From Myxococcales bacterium (GTDB lineage Bacteria; Myxococcota; Myxococcia; Myxococcales; Myxococcaceae), in NCBI GenBank assembly GCA_003153055.1, contig PMBV01000337.1, forward strand, positions 20,336 through 51,040: DNA of 30,705 nt. The letters are read 5' to 3'. This document shows, piece by piece, positions 16,282 to 24,066 of the stretch. The position numbers and the translations under genes are program-made. Positions within the stretch are counted from its first letter, which is position 1, and every line of letters starts with the position of its first letter. The notes under the pieces were generated by a model. It was not told the DNA's origin, searched no databases, and worked only from the letters and a program-made list of their open reading frames with translations.

Positions 16282-16999
16282 GCAAACTCCCCACGGCCTT
16301 CGCCTCCTGGTTGGCCGGCGCCAAGCGCTTCGGGGGCCCGGCGGCCGAGAGCGCCTTCGCGGTGTCGACGTACTTCTGGAGCCGAACCATCTTCATCATG
16401 TGCCGCAGTGACTCGAACGGGATCCGCGCGATGGTGGCGTTCGCGATGTCCACCGGCAGACCTGGCCCGAGCTCAGGGTCGATGAGGTACGTCACCCGGG
16501 TCTGGCCCTCGTCCATCTTCTCCAGCACCCACTGGGCGTGGAAGGAGGGCATCCGGATGAACCCCTTGCCTGAATCGGAGGCGACCTCCGTGGTCACGTC
16601 GGCCTCGACGACCCGATGGGCCTCCTCGTTGACGGTCAGCTCGCTCCTCAGCACCATGTCGCGGTCCGTGAACACCGGAATGTGCTGGCGATACCAGAAG
16701 ACGTAGACCTCGTGGCTGCGATCGACGACCTTCAGCAGCGTCGTCTGCGTACAGTCCTCCATCCACTCGGGGTACCGCTCGATGTCGCGGAGCACGGCGC
16801 CGACGACCTCGATGTTCGCGGGGAAGAGGCAGGTGGACTTGGCGGCGACGTAGTCCTTGCCGGCCACCTGGCTCGTACTGAGCTGACACCCCGCGACGTT
16901 GTCCTCGAGCTTCCAAGAATACCTGCCGGGCCCCTGGCCGAGGGCCGAGGACCACACGAGCCAGAGCGCCAGTCCGACCATTCTCCCTCCGCCTCGCAT
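16268..16999 (-). CDS. Secreted START/SRPBCC-type lipid-binding protein
   Basis: The 243-residue protein has a short signal sequence (MRGGGR followed by a hydrophobic run to SSALGQ) and then a START-like helix-grip domain over about residues 30-220: the KDYVAAKSTCLFPANIEVVGAVLRD entry, ERYPEWMEDC, VFWYRQHIPVFTDRDMVLRSE, and a C-terminal helix from about 190. START/SRPBCC domains hold a lipid in a deep cavity; a signal peptide implies periplasmic action here. The ATG at 16999 is 3 nt after the Kelch gene stop, so the pair is co-transcribed. An alternative ATG at 16981 has a better Shine-Dalgarno (GGAGGGAGA) but lacks the Arg-containing n-region. Lipid transport fits its operator-linked neighbours; the ligand is unknown. 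Confidence 0.87.
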   Translation of the reverse strand: MRGGGRMVGLALWLVWSSALGQGPGRYSWKLEDNVAGCQLSTSQVAGKDYVAAKSTCLFPANIEVVGAVLRDIERYPEWMEDCTQTTLLKVVDRSHEVYVFWYRQHIPVFTDRDMVLRSELTVNEEAHRVVEADVTTEVASDSGKGFIRMPSFHAQWVLEKMDEGQTRVTYLIDPELGPGLPVDIANATIARIPFESLRHMMKMVRLQKYVDTAKALSAAGPPKRLAPANQEAKAVGSLPSNW

Positions 17000-17002
17000 G
17001 GG

Positions 17003-20000
17003 TCAGGGAATGTAGGCCCAGATCTCGCTGAGGTCTGGCTGCCCGCCTCCGAACATCAGGAGCGTTCCGTCGGGCTTCAGCCAGCTCACGGCGCACCGGC
17101 GCGCGCTCGGGGCGTTGTCCGGGTTGGGTTGGCCCTTCGTTCCGTAGTGGCCAGGCCGGGAGATTGCCGCGTCGCCGCTCATCCAGGTCCAGCTCGTCCC
17201 GTCGAACCTCCAGAGGTCGTTGAGCTGACCTGAGGAGGACCCGCTGGCGTAGCCCAGCCCACCGAAGAGCCAGACCCCTCCGCCACCGTCGCTCCAGGAG
17301 ACCGCCCCCTGGCGCGCGCCTGGCCGAGCTCCGCTGCCGGGGGTCGCCTTGACGCCGTAGCTCCCCAGCTCGTTGGCGGCGTTGGACCCTCCCATCCACG
17401 CCCACGTGGACGGGCCCGGATCGAACCTCCAGAGATCGCTGAAGAGCGCGTCGTGGCCCCCGGGGTCCTTCCCTTGCCCGCCGAAGAGCCAGAGCTTCCC
17501 GCTCGCGTCCACCCAGGCGGCTCCGTCGCCGCGGGCGCCCGGCACGTTGGTGGCGCTCGGCTGGCCCAGAGTGCCGTAGCTGGCCTGCTGCCCGACGCCG
17601 TTCGACCCGGCCACCCAGATCCAGTTGGTCCCGTCGAACTTCCACAGGTCGTTGAGGCGCCCGACGGCGCCGATGGAGTCGACGCCGGTTCCGCCGAACA
17701 ACCAGAGGGTGCCGTTGCCGGCAGTCGTCACCCACACGACGGCGCCGTCGCGGGCGCCTGGCCAGTTGCCCGGCCCGATGGCGGCCCTCGTCCCGTAGAC
17801 ACCCTTGCCGCCGATGGTGGCGGTGGCCCCCCCGCTCAGCACCGACCAGATCTTGGCGCTCAGGTTGAACCGCCAAAGGTCGTTCAGCTCGCCCAGTGTG
17901 CCCTGAGAGTCTCGCCCGTACCCACCGAAGAGGTAGAGGTTCCCCGAGGCGTCGGTCCAGGTGGCCGCCCCCTCCCGTGCACCGGGTCCGTCGCCCAGCG
18001 TGGAGGCGTTGTCTTGGGTGTTGACCCCGGCCATCCAGGTCCAGTTGCCGTTCTGGTCGAACCGCCACAGGTCGCTGAGCTGATGCGTGCTCGTGTTGCC
18101 CTTCACGGCGCCGCCGAAGACGTAGAGGCCCTGGTCCGCGCCGAGCCAGCTCATCGCCCGCTCGCGGGGAGGAGGGATGTTCTTGGCGTCGGCGGTGCCC
18201 TTGATGCCGTAGGTGCCCGTCCCCGGGCTCGACGGATCGTACCCGGTGACCCAGGTCCACGTGTTGGACGCGGTCGGCGTCGCGCTCGCTGGCGGGCTCG
18301 ACGGGGGGCTCGACAAGGTGCCGTTGTCGGCGGTGACGACGAAGTAGTACGTGGTGCCGATGGTGAGAGGGCCGAAGGGTATGGAGGTCACCCCTGAGCC
18401 TGCCGGCGTACGGAAGACGGTGGTGTAGCTCGTCGGCGAGACCGTCGGCGAGCTCGAGGCGTAGACGCTGTAGGACCAGGCGCCGTTCGTTGCCGCCCAG
18501 CTCACCTGCGCCTGTGCAAACCCACCCACGGCCTGGACCGCGGCGGGCTTCGCCGGGGCCACGGGGCTCTCGACCACGCTCACCACATAGGTCGCCGTCG
18601 AGCCGTCGACCGCGGTCACCACATAGGAGACGGGGTGGGTGAAGTCGTTCGTGGTCTTCTCGCTCACCTGCGGGACCCCGTTCACCGTGACGCTCTGGCC
18701 GGCGAGGACGAAGCTCGCGACCAGCGCCGTTACCTCCATCCCGTAGGGGGCCTTGGCGGTGATCGTCAGGGAGGCCTCGTCGGTGACCGGCATCGCCGGG
18801 ACCGTGGTGAAGTGGAAGCCGAGGAGCTGCTTGGTCGACTCGGGCATCGTGGGGACGGCGCTCACCGGCGGGCTCGACGGCGGGCTGACTAGGGTGCCGT
18901 TCTCGGCGGTGACGACGAAGTAGTACCTCGTGCCGATGGTGAGGGGGCCGAGGGGAACCGACGTCACCCCCGAGCCTGGGGGCGTCTGGAGCACGCCGTC
19001 GTGTTTGGTCGGCGAGACCTCCGCGGAGGTCGAGTAATGGACGCTGTACGACCAGGCGCCGTCCGACGCCGTCCAGCTCACTTGCGCCCGCGCGACCCCG
19101 GCGACGGCGGTGACCCCGGTGGGCTTCGCCGGGGTGACGCCGGACGCGGTCACCGTCACGACGTAGGTGGCGGTCGAGCCGTCCATCGCGGTCACCACGT
19201 AGGAGACGGGCCGGCTGAAGTCGTTCACGGTCACCTCGCTCACCTGTGCGACGCCGTTCACGGTGACGCTCTTGCCGCCGAGGACGAAGCTGGCGACGAG
19301 CGAGGTCAGGTCCGTGCCATGGGGCGCCTCGGCCTTGATGGTCAGCGCCGAGTCGTCGGTGACGGGCAGCGCGGGGATGGTGGTGAAGTGGAAGCCGAGG
19401 AGCTGCTTCATCGACTCGGACACCGTGGGGATGGCGCTCACCGGAGGGCTCGACGGCGGGCTGACAAGGGTGCCGTTTTCGGCGGTGACGACGAAGTAGT
19501 GGGTGGTGCCGATGGTGAGCGGGCCGACGGGCACGGAGGTGACGCCTGAGCCCGGCGGCGTGTGGATCGCGCCGTCGTTCTTCGTCGGCGAAACGTCCGG
19601 AGTGGTTGAGGAGTAGATGCTGTACGACCAGGCGCCGTCCGACGCCGTCCAGCTCACCTGCGCCCGCGCGTACCCTGCGACGGCCTGGACGCCGGTGGGC
19701 GCCGCCGGGGTGACGCTCGACGGGGTCACGGTCACGACGTAGGTGGCGGTCGAGCCGTCCATCGCGGTCACCACGTAGGACACGGGCCGGCTGAAGTCGT
19801 TCACGGTCACCTCGCTCACCTGCGCGACGCCGTTCACGGTGACGCTCTTCCCGGCGAGAACGAAGCTGGCGACGAGGCCCGACACGGCCATGCCGTGCGG
19901 CACGGCGGTGGTGATCGTCAGGTGCTCCTCATCGGTGACTGGCATCGCCGGGACAGTGGTGAAGTGGAACCCGAGGAGTCGCTTAGTGTCGGGGCGGAGA

Positions 20001-20263
20001 ACGAGCCCGCCGTCGGGGATCGGCGGAAAGGCCCCCGACAGCGGATCCTGGCAGAGGTAGCCCGCCGCGAGGTATGACAGGCTGGCGTCGGCGCTGAGAC
20101 AGTCGGTCCTCCCCACCCCGTCGAGGAAGGTCCCGCTGGCCGCCACGCACACGTAGCAGCCCGAAGACTCCTTCGCCTCCTCGCAGCCGCTCATCGCCAG
20201 CGCCACCGTGGCCAGCATGAACGGGAGGTGCCATTTCACGGACCGCTGGATCGACGTACGCAT
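17003..20263 (-). CDS. Large lipoprotein: three DUF5018-like/fibronectin III repeats plus a six-bladed Kelch propeller
   Basis: A surface or periplasmic lipoprotein of 1086 residues. The start at 20263 gives a lipoprotein signal ending LAMSGC (Cys27), with GGGGGAG upstream; the longer reading frame to 20341 would run through the operator. Residues ~93-667 are three near-identical 192-residue modules. Each pairs a cadherin-like DUF5018-type sandwich (LLGFHFTT...VTVNGVAQVSE...YVVTAMDGSTATYVV) with a fibronectin type III domain (ARAQVSWTASDGAWSY...YFVVTAENGTL). Residues ~668-1086 hold six Kelch blades, each marked by an (L/V)-(W/Y/L)-(L/V/M)-F-G-G motif and usually LNDLWRF. No enzyme motif is seen; binding or scaffolding is likely. 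It is the first gene of the operon with the START gene; its operator pair lies 60-95 nt upstream. Confidence 0.88.
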   Translation of the reverse strand: MRTSIQRSVKWHLPFMLATVALAMSGCEEAKESSGCYVCVAASGTFLDGVGRTDCLSADASLSYLAAGYLCQDPLSGAFPPIPDGGLVLRPDTKRLLGFHFTTVPAMPVTDEEHLTITTAVPHGMAVSGLVASFVLAGKSVTVNGVAQVSEVTVNDFSRPVSYVVTAMDGSTATYVVTVTPSSVTPAAPTGVQAVAGYARAQVSWTASDGAWSYSIYSSTTPDVSPTKNDGAIHTPPGSGVTSVPVGPLTIGTTHYFVVTAENGTLVSPPSSPPVSAIPTVSESMKQLLGFHFTTIPALPVTDDSALTIKAEAPHGTDLTSLVASFVLGGKSVTVNGVAQVSEVTVNDFSRPVSYVVTAMDGSTATYVVTVTASGVTPAKPTGVTAVAGVARAQVSWTASDGAWSYSVHYSTSAEVSPTKHDGVLQTPPGSGVTSVPLGPLTIGTRYYFVVTAENGTLVSPPSSPPVSAVPTMPESTKQLLGFHFTTVPAMPVTDEASLTITAKAPYGMEVTALVASFVLAGQSVTVNGVPQVSEKTTNDFTHPVSYVVTAVDGSTATYVVSVVESPVAPAKPAAVQAVGGFAQAQVSWAATNGAWSYSVYASSSPTVSPTSYTTVFRTPAGSGVTSIPFGPLTIGTTYYFVVTADNGTLSSPPSSPPASATPTASNTWTWVTGYDPSSPGTGTYGIKGTADAKNIPPPRERAMSWLGADQGLYVFGGAVKGNTSTHQLSDLWRFDQNGNWTWMAGVNTQDNASTLGDGPGAREGAATWTDASGNLYLFGGYGRDSQGTLGELNDLWRFNLSAKIWSVLSGGATATIGGKGVYGTRAAIGPGNWPGARDGAVVWVTTAGNGTLWLFGGTGVDSIGAVGRLNDLWKFDGTNWIWVAGSNGVGQQASYGTLGQPSATNVPGARGDGAAWVDASGKLWLFGGQGKDPGGHDALFSDLWRFDPGPSTWAWMGGSNAANELGSYGVKATPGSGARPGARQGAVSWSDGGGGVWLFGGLGYASGSSSGQLNDLWRFDGTSWTWMSGDAAISRPGHYGTKGQPNPDNAPSARRCAVSWLKPDGTLLMFGGGQPDLSEIWAYIP
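18260..19987 (-). repeat. Three tandem 576-bp repeats inside the Kelch lipoprotein gene
   Basis: The segment starting GTGGTGAAGTGGAA recurs at 18804, 19380 and 19956, exactly 576 bp (192 codons) apart, and the surrounding sequence is strongly conserved. Each unit encodes one DUF5018-like plus one fibronectin III domain. Outer limits are approximate. The nucleotide similarity implies recent duplication or gene conversion, and makes the locus prone to copy-number change. Confidence 0.88.
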
Positions 20264-20322
20264 CTTCGCTCCCCCGCCGTGTCGTCGCGAGAGCCGGGCG
20301 CCCCCGCCGCACGGCATTGACC

Positions 20323-20358
20323 CTACCATATGGTAGTTCAAAATAAACCAATCGGTAG
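20323..20358. promoter_or_regulatory. Operator pair for the Kelch-START operon
   Basis: Perfect palindrome CTACCATATGGTAG at 20323-20336 (centre 20329.5), and a degraded copy at 20345-20358 with ACCAATCGGTAG kept (centre 20351.5). Spacing is 22 bp and the spacer TTCAAAAT is A/T-rich. Position relative to the gene start matches the ole and lipoprotein promoters. Confidence 0.72.
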
Positions 20359-20585
20359 TGTTCTCTGAAGGCCACCGACCCGCGCGCGGGCGCCTCGAGG
20401 TTTGATCGCCGTCGATTGCGCGTGAACGACCTCTGGAGCCCGCAGCTCGAAGGGGCCAGTGGCGCGATCGGCGCGAGCGCCAGTATCGCTGAACTCAACT
20501 CACCCAATCTTCGGCCTCGGCTCCCGTCTCACGTGATGCGTTCCGGTGCTCCAGCGGGTGCCGGCAGCATCACCCGCGCCGGACG

Positions 20586-20744
20586 CGACGCTGCCCGGCG
20601 ACGCCTGGCGTCTACCACCTCGTCGCGTCGAGCCACGCCGACTCGACCAAGACGGCGACCGCCACCATCACCGTCACCGGCGGTGAGGGCGGAAGCGCCA
20701 CCGTCGGCGGTTGGGTCGACGCGTGGCACGGAGGCGTGAGCTGA
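20586..20744 (+). pseudogene. Remnant 3' end of an Ig-like/Kelch-type surface protein gene
   Basis: The plus-strand frame ending at TGA 20742-20744 reads PGVYHLVASSHADSTKTATA followed by TITVTGG, a hallmark C-terminal strand pair of bacterial Ig-like domains in myxobacterial Kelch or lipoprotein families, then a short tail. No start codon, signal peptide or preceding strands of such a domain are present in frame upstream, so this looks like a broken gene end. I see no gene in 20359-20585. Confidence 0.5.
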
Positions 20745-20807
20745 CCGCCTCGACATCCTCGCCGCGACCCGCGAAGCGCTGTGACAGACCGGGCCCGGCG
20801 ACGACCA

Positions 20808-21230
20808 TCACTGTGGGTGCAGCACGTGCTGGGCCACCCGCGGCACCACCTCGTCCACCCACTTGAGGCTGGCTTTCATCAGCTTCGTCAGCTCGGCCGA
20901 GAAGACGGTGACCTGAGGGGCCTCCTGGTAGGCGCGGAGCAGGAACAGGCCCTTGTTGCTGGGCTGGTATTCCACGTGACCGCCCCCGCAGTCGGTGCCG
21001 GCCTGCTCCTCGGCGGCGTAGCCCTCCACCAGCCCCGGGCGGGGCTCGGCGCGGAACCGGTACACCAGCGCCCGGCACTCCAGGTCCTCGGTGCTGGGCT
21101 GGTAGAAGAAGGAGATGCTGGCGGTCTCCACGGCGTAGGAGGCCCGGCCGTCGGCGTCGAGCCCGGCCTTGAAGCCCCACACCTTCCCCAGCTCGGCCAT
21201 CAGCGTGTCAGCTTCGCGTCGTGTCATCAT
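20808..21230 (-). CDS. CesT/YbjN-like small chaperone, probably for the adjacent lipase-like protein
   Basis: A 140-residue cytosolic protein without a signal peptide. Its order (N-terminal helix EADTLMAELGKVWGF, then GLDADGRASYAVETASISFFYQ, LECRALVYRF, a middle strand pair, and a final helix through LTKLMKASLKWVDEVV) resembles class I type III secretion chaperones (CesT/SycE) and the related YbjN fold. It starts 12 nt after the lipase gene, the usual effector-chaperone layout although the order varies. The fold match is by pattern only; an immunity protein is another possibility. Confidence 0.6.
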   Translation of the reverse strand: MMTRREADTLMAELGKVWGFKAGLDADGRASYAVETASISFFYQPSTEDLECRALVYRFRAEPRPGLVEGYAAEEQAGTDCGGGHVEYQPSNKGLFLLRAYQEAPQVTVFSAELTKLMKASLKWVDEVVPRVAQHVLHPQ

Positions 21231-21242
21231 GAGGGACCTTAC

Positions 21243-22175
21243 TTAAGGGCTGGTGCGGTGGTTGAGGTAGGTGGTGTTGAAGGCATGGTTGGCTTGTATC
21301 CCCCCGGCCTGGTCGGTGAAGTAGTTGACCTTGGCGCCCCTTCCCGGGTGGACCAGGAGGTGCACGTCGGCGAGCACCCCGAGGCCAACCATGGAGGGCA
21401 CCAGGTCGCAGCGGTTGATGTTGTGGGTGTATTGGGGGCCGTCAGGGTAGCTGGCGGCTGCGGCCCCGAAGGTCTCGACCTTGATGCGGCTCATCAACGT
21501 CTCGGCCTGCTCGGTGGTCATCCCGTCTTCCGAGGTGAGCCGGGCCTTCAGGTCGGAGAGGGCGCGGGAGGTGATCAGCCCGCCCTGGCTGTGCCCCATG
21601 AGGTGCACCTCTTTGCCCTGTCTCAGCTGGTCGTGGATGGTGTCGGAGAGGGAGTCCACCGCCGGGTTGCGGGCGAAGATGTTGTTGGACTTGTCGTTCA
21701 CGCACTGCAAGAGGTCCTTGATCGCCCCCTCGGTGCTGTTGTGAACGCCGATGACGTTGGAGCCGGTGACGTTGGCGATGGCCTGGAGGCTGGCCTGCTG
21801 GCCCTTGAGGTCGGTGAGTATGCCATTGGTGTAGATGATGGTCTCGGTGTTGCGTGGCACCCTGGAGCTGGCGTCGGGCTGCACCGCCGGCACCTCGGAG
21901 AGCGGTGTGCCGGTGCGGTACACGTGCCCGCCGGCGCCCACCAGCATCCCATCGTACTGCTTATCGGGGCCGCCCACCGGCAGGTCGGTGACCGGGGCCA
22001 CCGCGTTGAGGTGCACCGGGGCCCTGGCCTCCGGGGCCTTCTCGAAGCCGTCGGTGGCGAGCCGGGTCGCGGAGGGGGCGTTGGCCGCGGCCGGGCCGAC
22101 GACCGGGGCGCCGCCGTGTCTGCCGGGGAAGGCACCGACGCCGCCGCCGCCGGAGAGGGAATTGAGCCTGCTCAT
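21243..22175 (-). CDS. Lipase-like alpha/beta hydrolase, candidate secreted effector
   Basis: The 310-residue protein has a disordered Gly/Ala/Pro-rich N-terminus (1-70) containing TDGFE, with no Sec signal peptide. An alpha/beta-hydrolase core follows: the oxyanion region ETIIYTNGI (111-119), nucleophile Ser196 in HLMGHSQGG, Asp257 in NINRCDLVP, and a candidate His297 in ANHAF. The NxxxDLVP context is typical of lipases and phospholipases. A disordered start, no signal peptide and a following CesT-like gene suggest export by a contact-dependent or type III-like system, as in predatory myxobacteria. Hydrolase identity is firmer than the effector role. GGAG lies 8 nt before the ATG. Confidence 0.8.
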   Translation of the reverse strand: MSRLNSLSGGGGVGAFPGRHGGAPVVGPAAANAPSATRLATDGFEKAPEARAPVHLNAVAPVTDLPVGGPDKQYDGMLVGAGGHVYRTGTPLSEVPAVQPDASSRVPRNTETIIYTNGILTDLKGQQASLQAIANVTGSNVIGVHNSTEGAIKDLLQCVNDKSNNIFARNPAVDSLSDTIHDQLRQGKEVHLMGHSQGGLITSRALSDLKARLTSEDGMTTEQAETLMSRIKVETFGAAAASYPDGPQYTHNINRCDLVPSMVGLGVLADVHLLVHPGRGAKVNYFTDQAGGIQANHAFNTTYLNHRTSP

Positions 22176-22342
22176 GGAAAGACTCCGATTTCTGGAAAAG
22201 GAGGACCGCTGTAGGTCATTGTCGGCGGGCGGCCCCAGAAGGTGCTTGCCCTCGCGTTTTGCGACTGCAACCGGCCGCTGACTCGAGAGTCAACCGCAAC
22301 GCGGTGCGACGAGCTTCTCGTCGGGCGCCCGAGGAGCTCGGC

Positions 22343-22467
22343 TCACCCGTGCAGGTGGGCCTCGCGGCGCTTCCACCGGGCCTGCGCCTTGTGACGCTCG
22401 ACCTCTCTGTCGCGAGGTGGGCCCTGGGCCTCGAGGGAGCGAAGGAGCACCTGCGTGGCGCGGGTGA
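22343..22467 (-). pseudogene. Truncated 3' copy of the DUF2277 gene
   Basis: This 125-bp block matches the last ~40 codons and stop of the DUF2277 gene at 28319-28443 with 4 mismatches (two change an amino acid: Arg to Gln and His to Gln). Homology stops abruptly upstream of the TRATQV codons; the 5' two-thirds of the gene is missing. The rest of 22176-22536 carries nothing else I recognise beyond the lipase upstream region. Confidence 0.8.
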
Positions 22468-22536
22468 ACACGTTCGGTTCGCACCTCGACCATGAACCGA
22501 CCATTCATATCAGAGGGAGCAACTTTCGAGCACGGC

Positions 22537-23949
22537 TCATCCTGAGCCGACCTCGGCGAGCTCCTCGAGGAGCCCATCGATGTCGGAGAGCTCGGTGGCC
22601 GGGCTCATCAGCGCGAGGCGGAGCCAGCGGCGCCCTCGGAAGGAGGCGGTGGAGATGTAGTACCGGCCCCGGGCGACCAGCTGACGTCTCACCTCGAGCT
22701 GTCGTTCATCGCTCCCTCTGACGCGGAAGCAGACGATGTTGAGCTCGGGCGTGACGGCGAGCTCGAGACCGGGCACCTGGGCGATGCGCGCGGCGGCGGC
22801 TTGGGCGAGCTCGGTCTGGCGTTCGACGTAGCGAGCGAGCGCGGCTTCGCCCTCGGAGGCCAGTACCAGGAAGAGCCGCAGCCCCAGCGCCGCCTTGGTG
22901 CACTCGACGGTGCGGTGAATGAAGTCGAAGCCGGGTTGATCCTTCTCGTGGAAGAGGTAGCTGGCCTCCTCGCGAAAGGCGGCGTCGAGGTCGCGGGAGT
23001 CGCGCACCAGCACGGCGGCGCAGACGGTGGGCGTGCGTAACAGCTTGTGCGCGTCCCACACGACCGAGTCGGCCAGGGCGATGCCGTCGAGGTGGTGCTT
23101 GAGCCGGTCCGAGAGGAGCGCGGAGGCGCCGTGGGCTCCGTCGACGTGGAGCCAGAGGCCCTCCTCGCGGCAGAAGGCGCCCATCTCGGCGAGCGGATCG
23201 TACAGGCCCGCGCCGGTGCTGCATGCGGCCGCCACCAACGCCATCGGTCGCCGGCCCTCGTCTCGGAGGCGCCGCAGCGTCTCGGGGAGTCGATCCGGCA
23301 CCACCCGCCCGTTGTCATCGACCGGCGCCGGCCGGAGGGCACGTTGGCCCAACCCCAGCACTCCGACGGCGCGGGCCACCGAGTAGTGAGCCTCGGCCGG
23401 TGCGAGGACGACGAGGTCACGGCTGGGGCCATTCTCCCACGCGTCGGGGTCGGCTCGGCTCCGTGCCGCGGCGAGGGCCGTGAGGTTGGCCAGGGAGCCG
23501 CCGTGGACCAGCACGCCTCCGCCGCTGGGGCCTGAGGCTATCGCGGGAGGGCAGGGCGGTGCGGTGAAGCCGATCTTCTCAAGCATCCACCGGATGAGCT
23601 CGAACTCGATGGCCGTGGCGGGTGGGCCCATTTCGTAGATGGCCATGGCGTTGTTGGTGAGGCCGTCGACGAACGACCCGATGGCGCCAGAGGGGTGGGG
23701 CACGGCCACCTGGTGAGCCATGTAGCCCGGGTGGTGCAGCCGGGTGACGCTGTCGAGGTACCGTTGGAGGAACTCGCCCAGCGCGGGGCCGCTCAACCCA
23801 CCCTGCGTCATCCACTTCCGCAGCTCGAGGCGCTCGACCAGCTCGCTGAGCGGCGGCTGGTGAACCGCGAGGCCCACGCCGTCTTGGCTCTGGCGGAGAA
23901 AACCGACGAGGGCATCGACCGTCAGGCTCGCGTCGCGCTCGAAGCTCAT
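22537..23949 (-). CDS. Group II PLP-dependent amino-acid decarboxylase
   Basis: Decarboxylates an amino acid to an amine; substrates in this family include glutamate, diaminobutyrate, aspartate and aromatic amino acids. The 470-residue protein has the group II core: HPGYMAHQ near the N-terminal active-site loop, GGSLANLTAL, the VDGAHGASALLS cofactor-aspartate region, and the Schiff-base lysine Lys302 in WDAHKLLRTP. The start at 23949 has AAAGGAG 7 nt upstream. No neighbour points to a specific substrate, and it does not carry the CTACCA operator. Confidence 0.9.
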   Translation of the reverse strand: MSFERDASLTVDALVGFLRQSQDGVGLAVHQPPLSELVERLELRKWMTQGGLSGPALGEFLQRYLDSVTRLHHPGYMAHQVAVPHPSGAIGSFVDGLTNNAMAIYEMGPPATAIEFELIRWMLEKIGFTAPPCPPAIASGPSGGGVLVHGGSLANLTALAAARSRADPDAWENGPSRDLVVLAPAEAHYSVARAVGVLGLGQRALRPAPVDDNGRVVPDRLPETLRRLRDEGRRPMALVAAACSTGAGLYDPLAEMGAFCREEGLWLHVDGAHGASALLSDRLKHHLDGIALADSVVWDAHKLLRTPTVCAAVLVRDSRDLDAAFREEASYLFHEKDQPGFDFIHRTVECTKAALGLRLFLVLASEGEAALARYVERQTELAQAAAARIAQVPGLELAVTPELNIVCFRVRGSDERQLEVRRQLVARGRYYISTASFRGRRWLRLALMSPATELSDIDGLLEELAEVGSG

Positions 23950-24066
23950 GACCGACTCCTTTGAGGCAGGGGCCCAGGGGAGTCCATCAGATTCAGCCAG
24001 GCTCCCCAAGCGGTGCTTCCCCTGCCTCAGCGCGCTGCGTCACTCCAGGACGAGCACGGGCCGGCG

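Noticed and set aside
16473..18260. A 595-codon minus-strand frame inside the Kelch and START genes
   Set aside because: Arg-rich, motif-free, and out of frame with the clear Kelch blades and START domain.
18260..19987. Regular spaced repeats as a possible CRISPR array
   Set aside because: The units are 576 bp, coding throughout, without short repeats separated by unique spacers.
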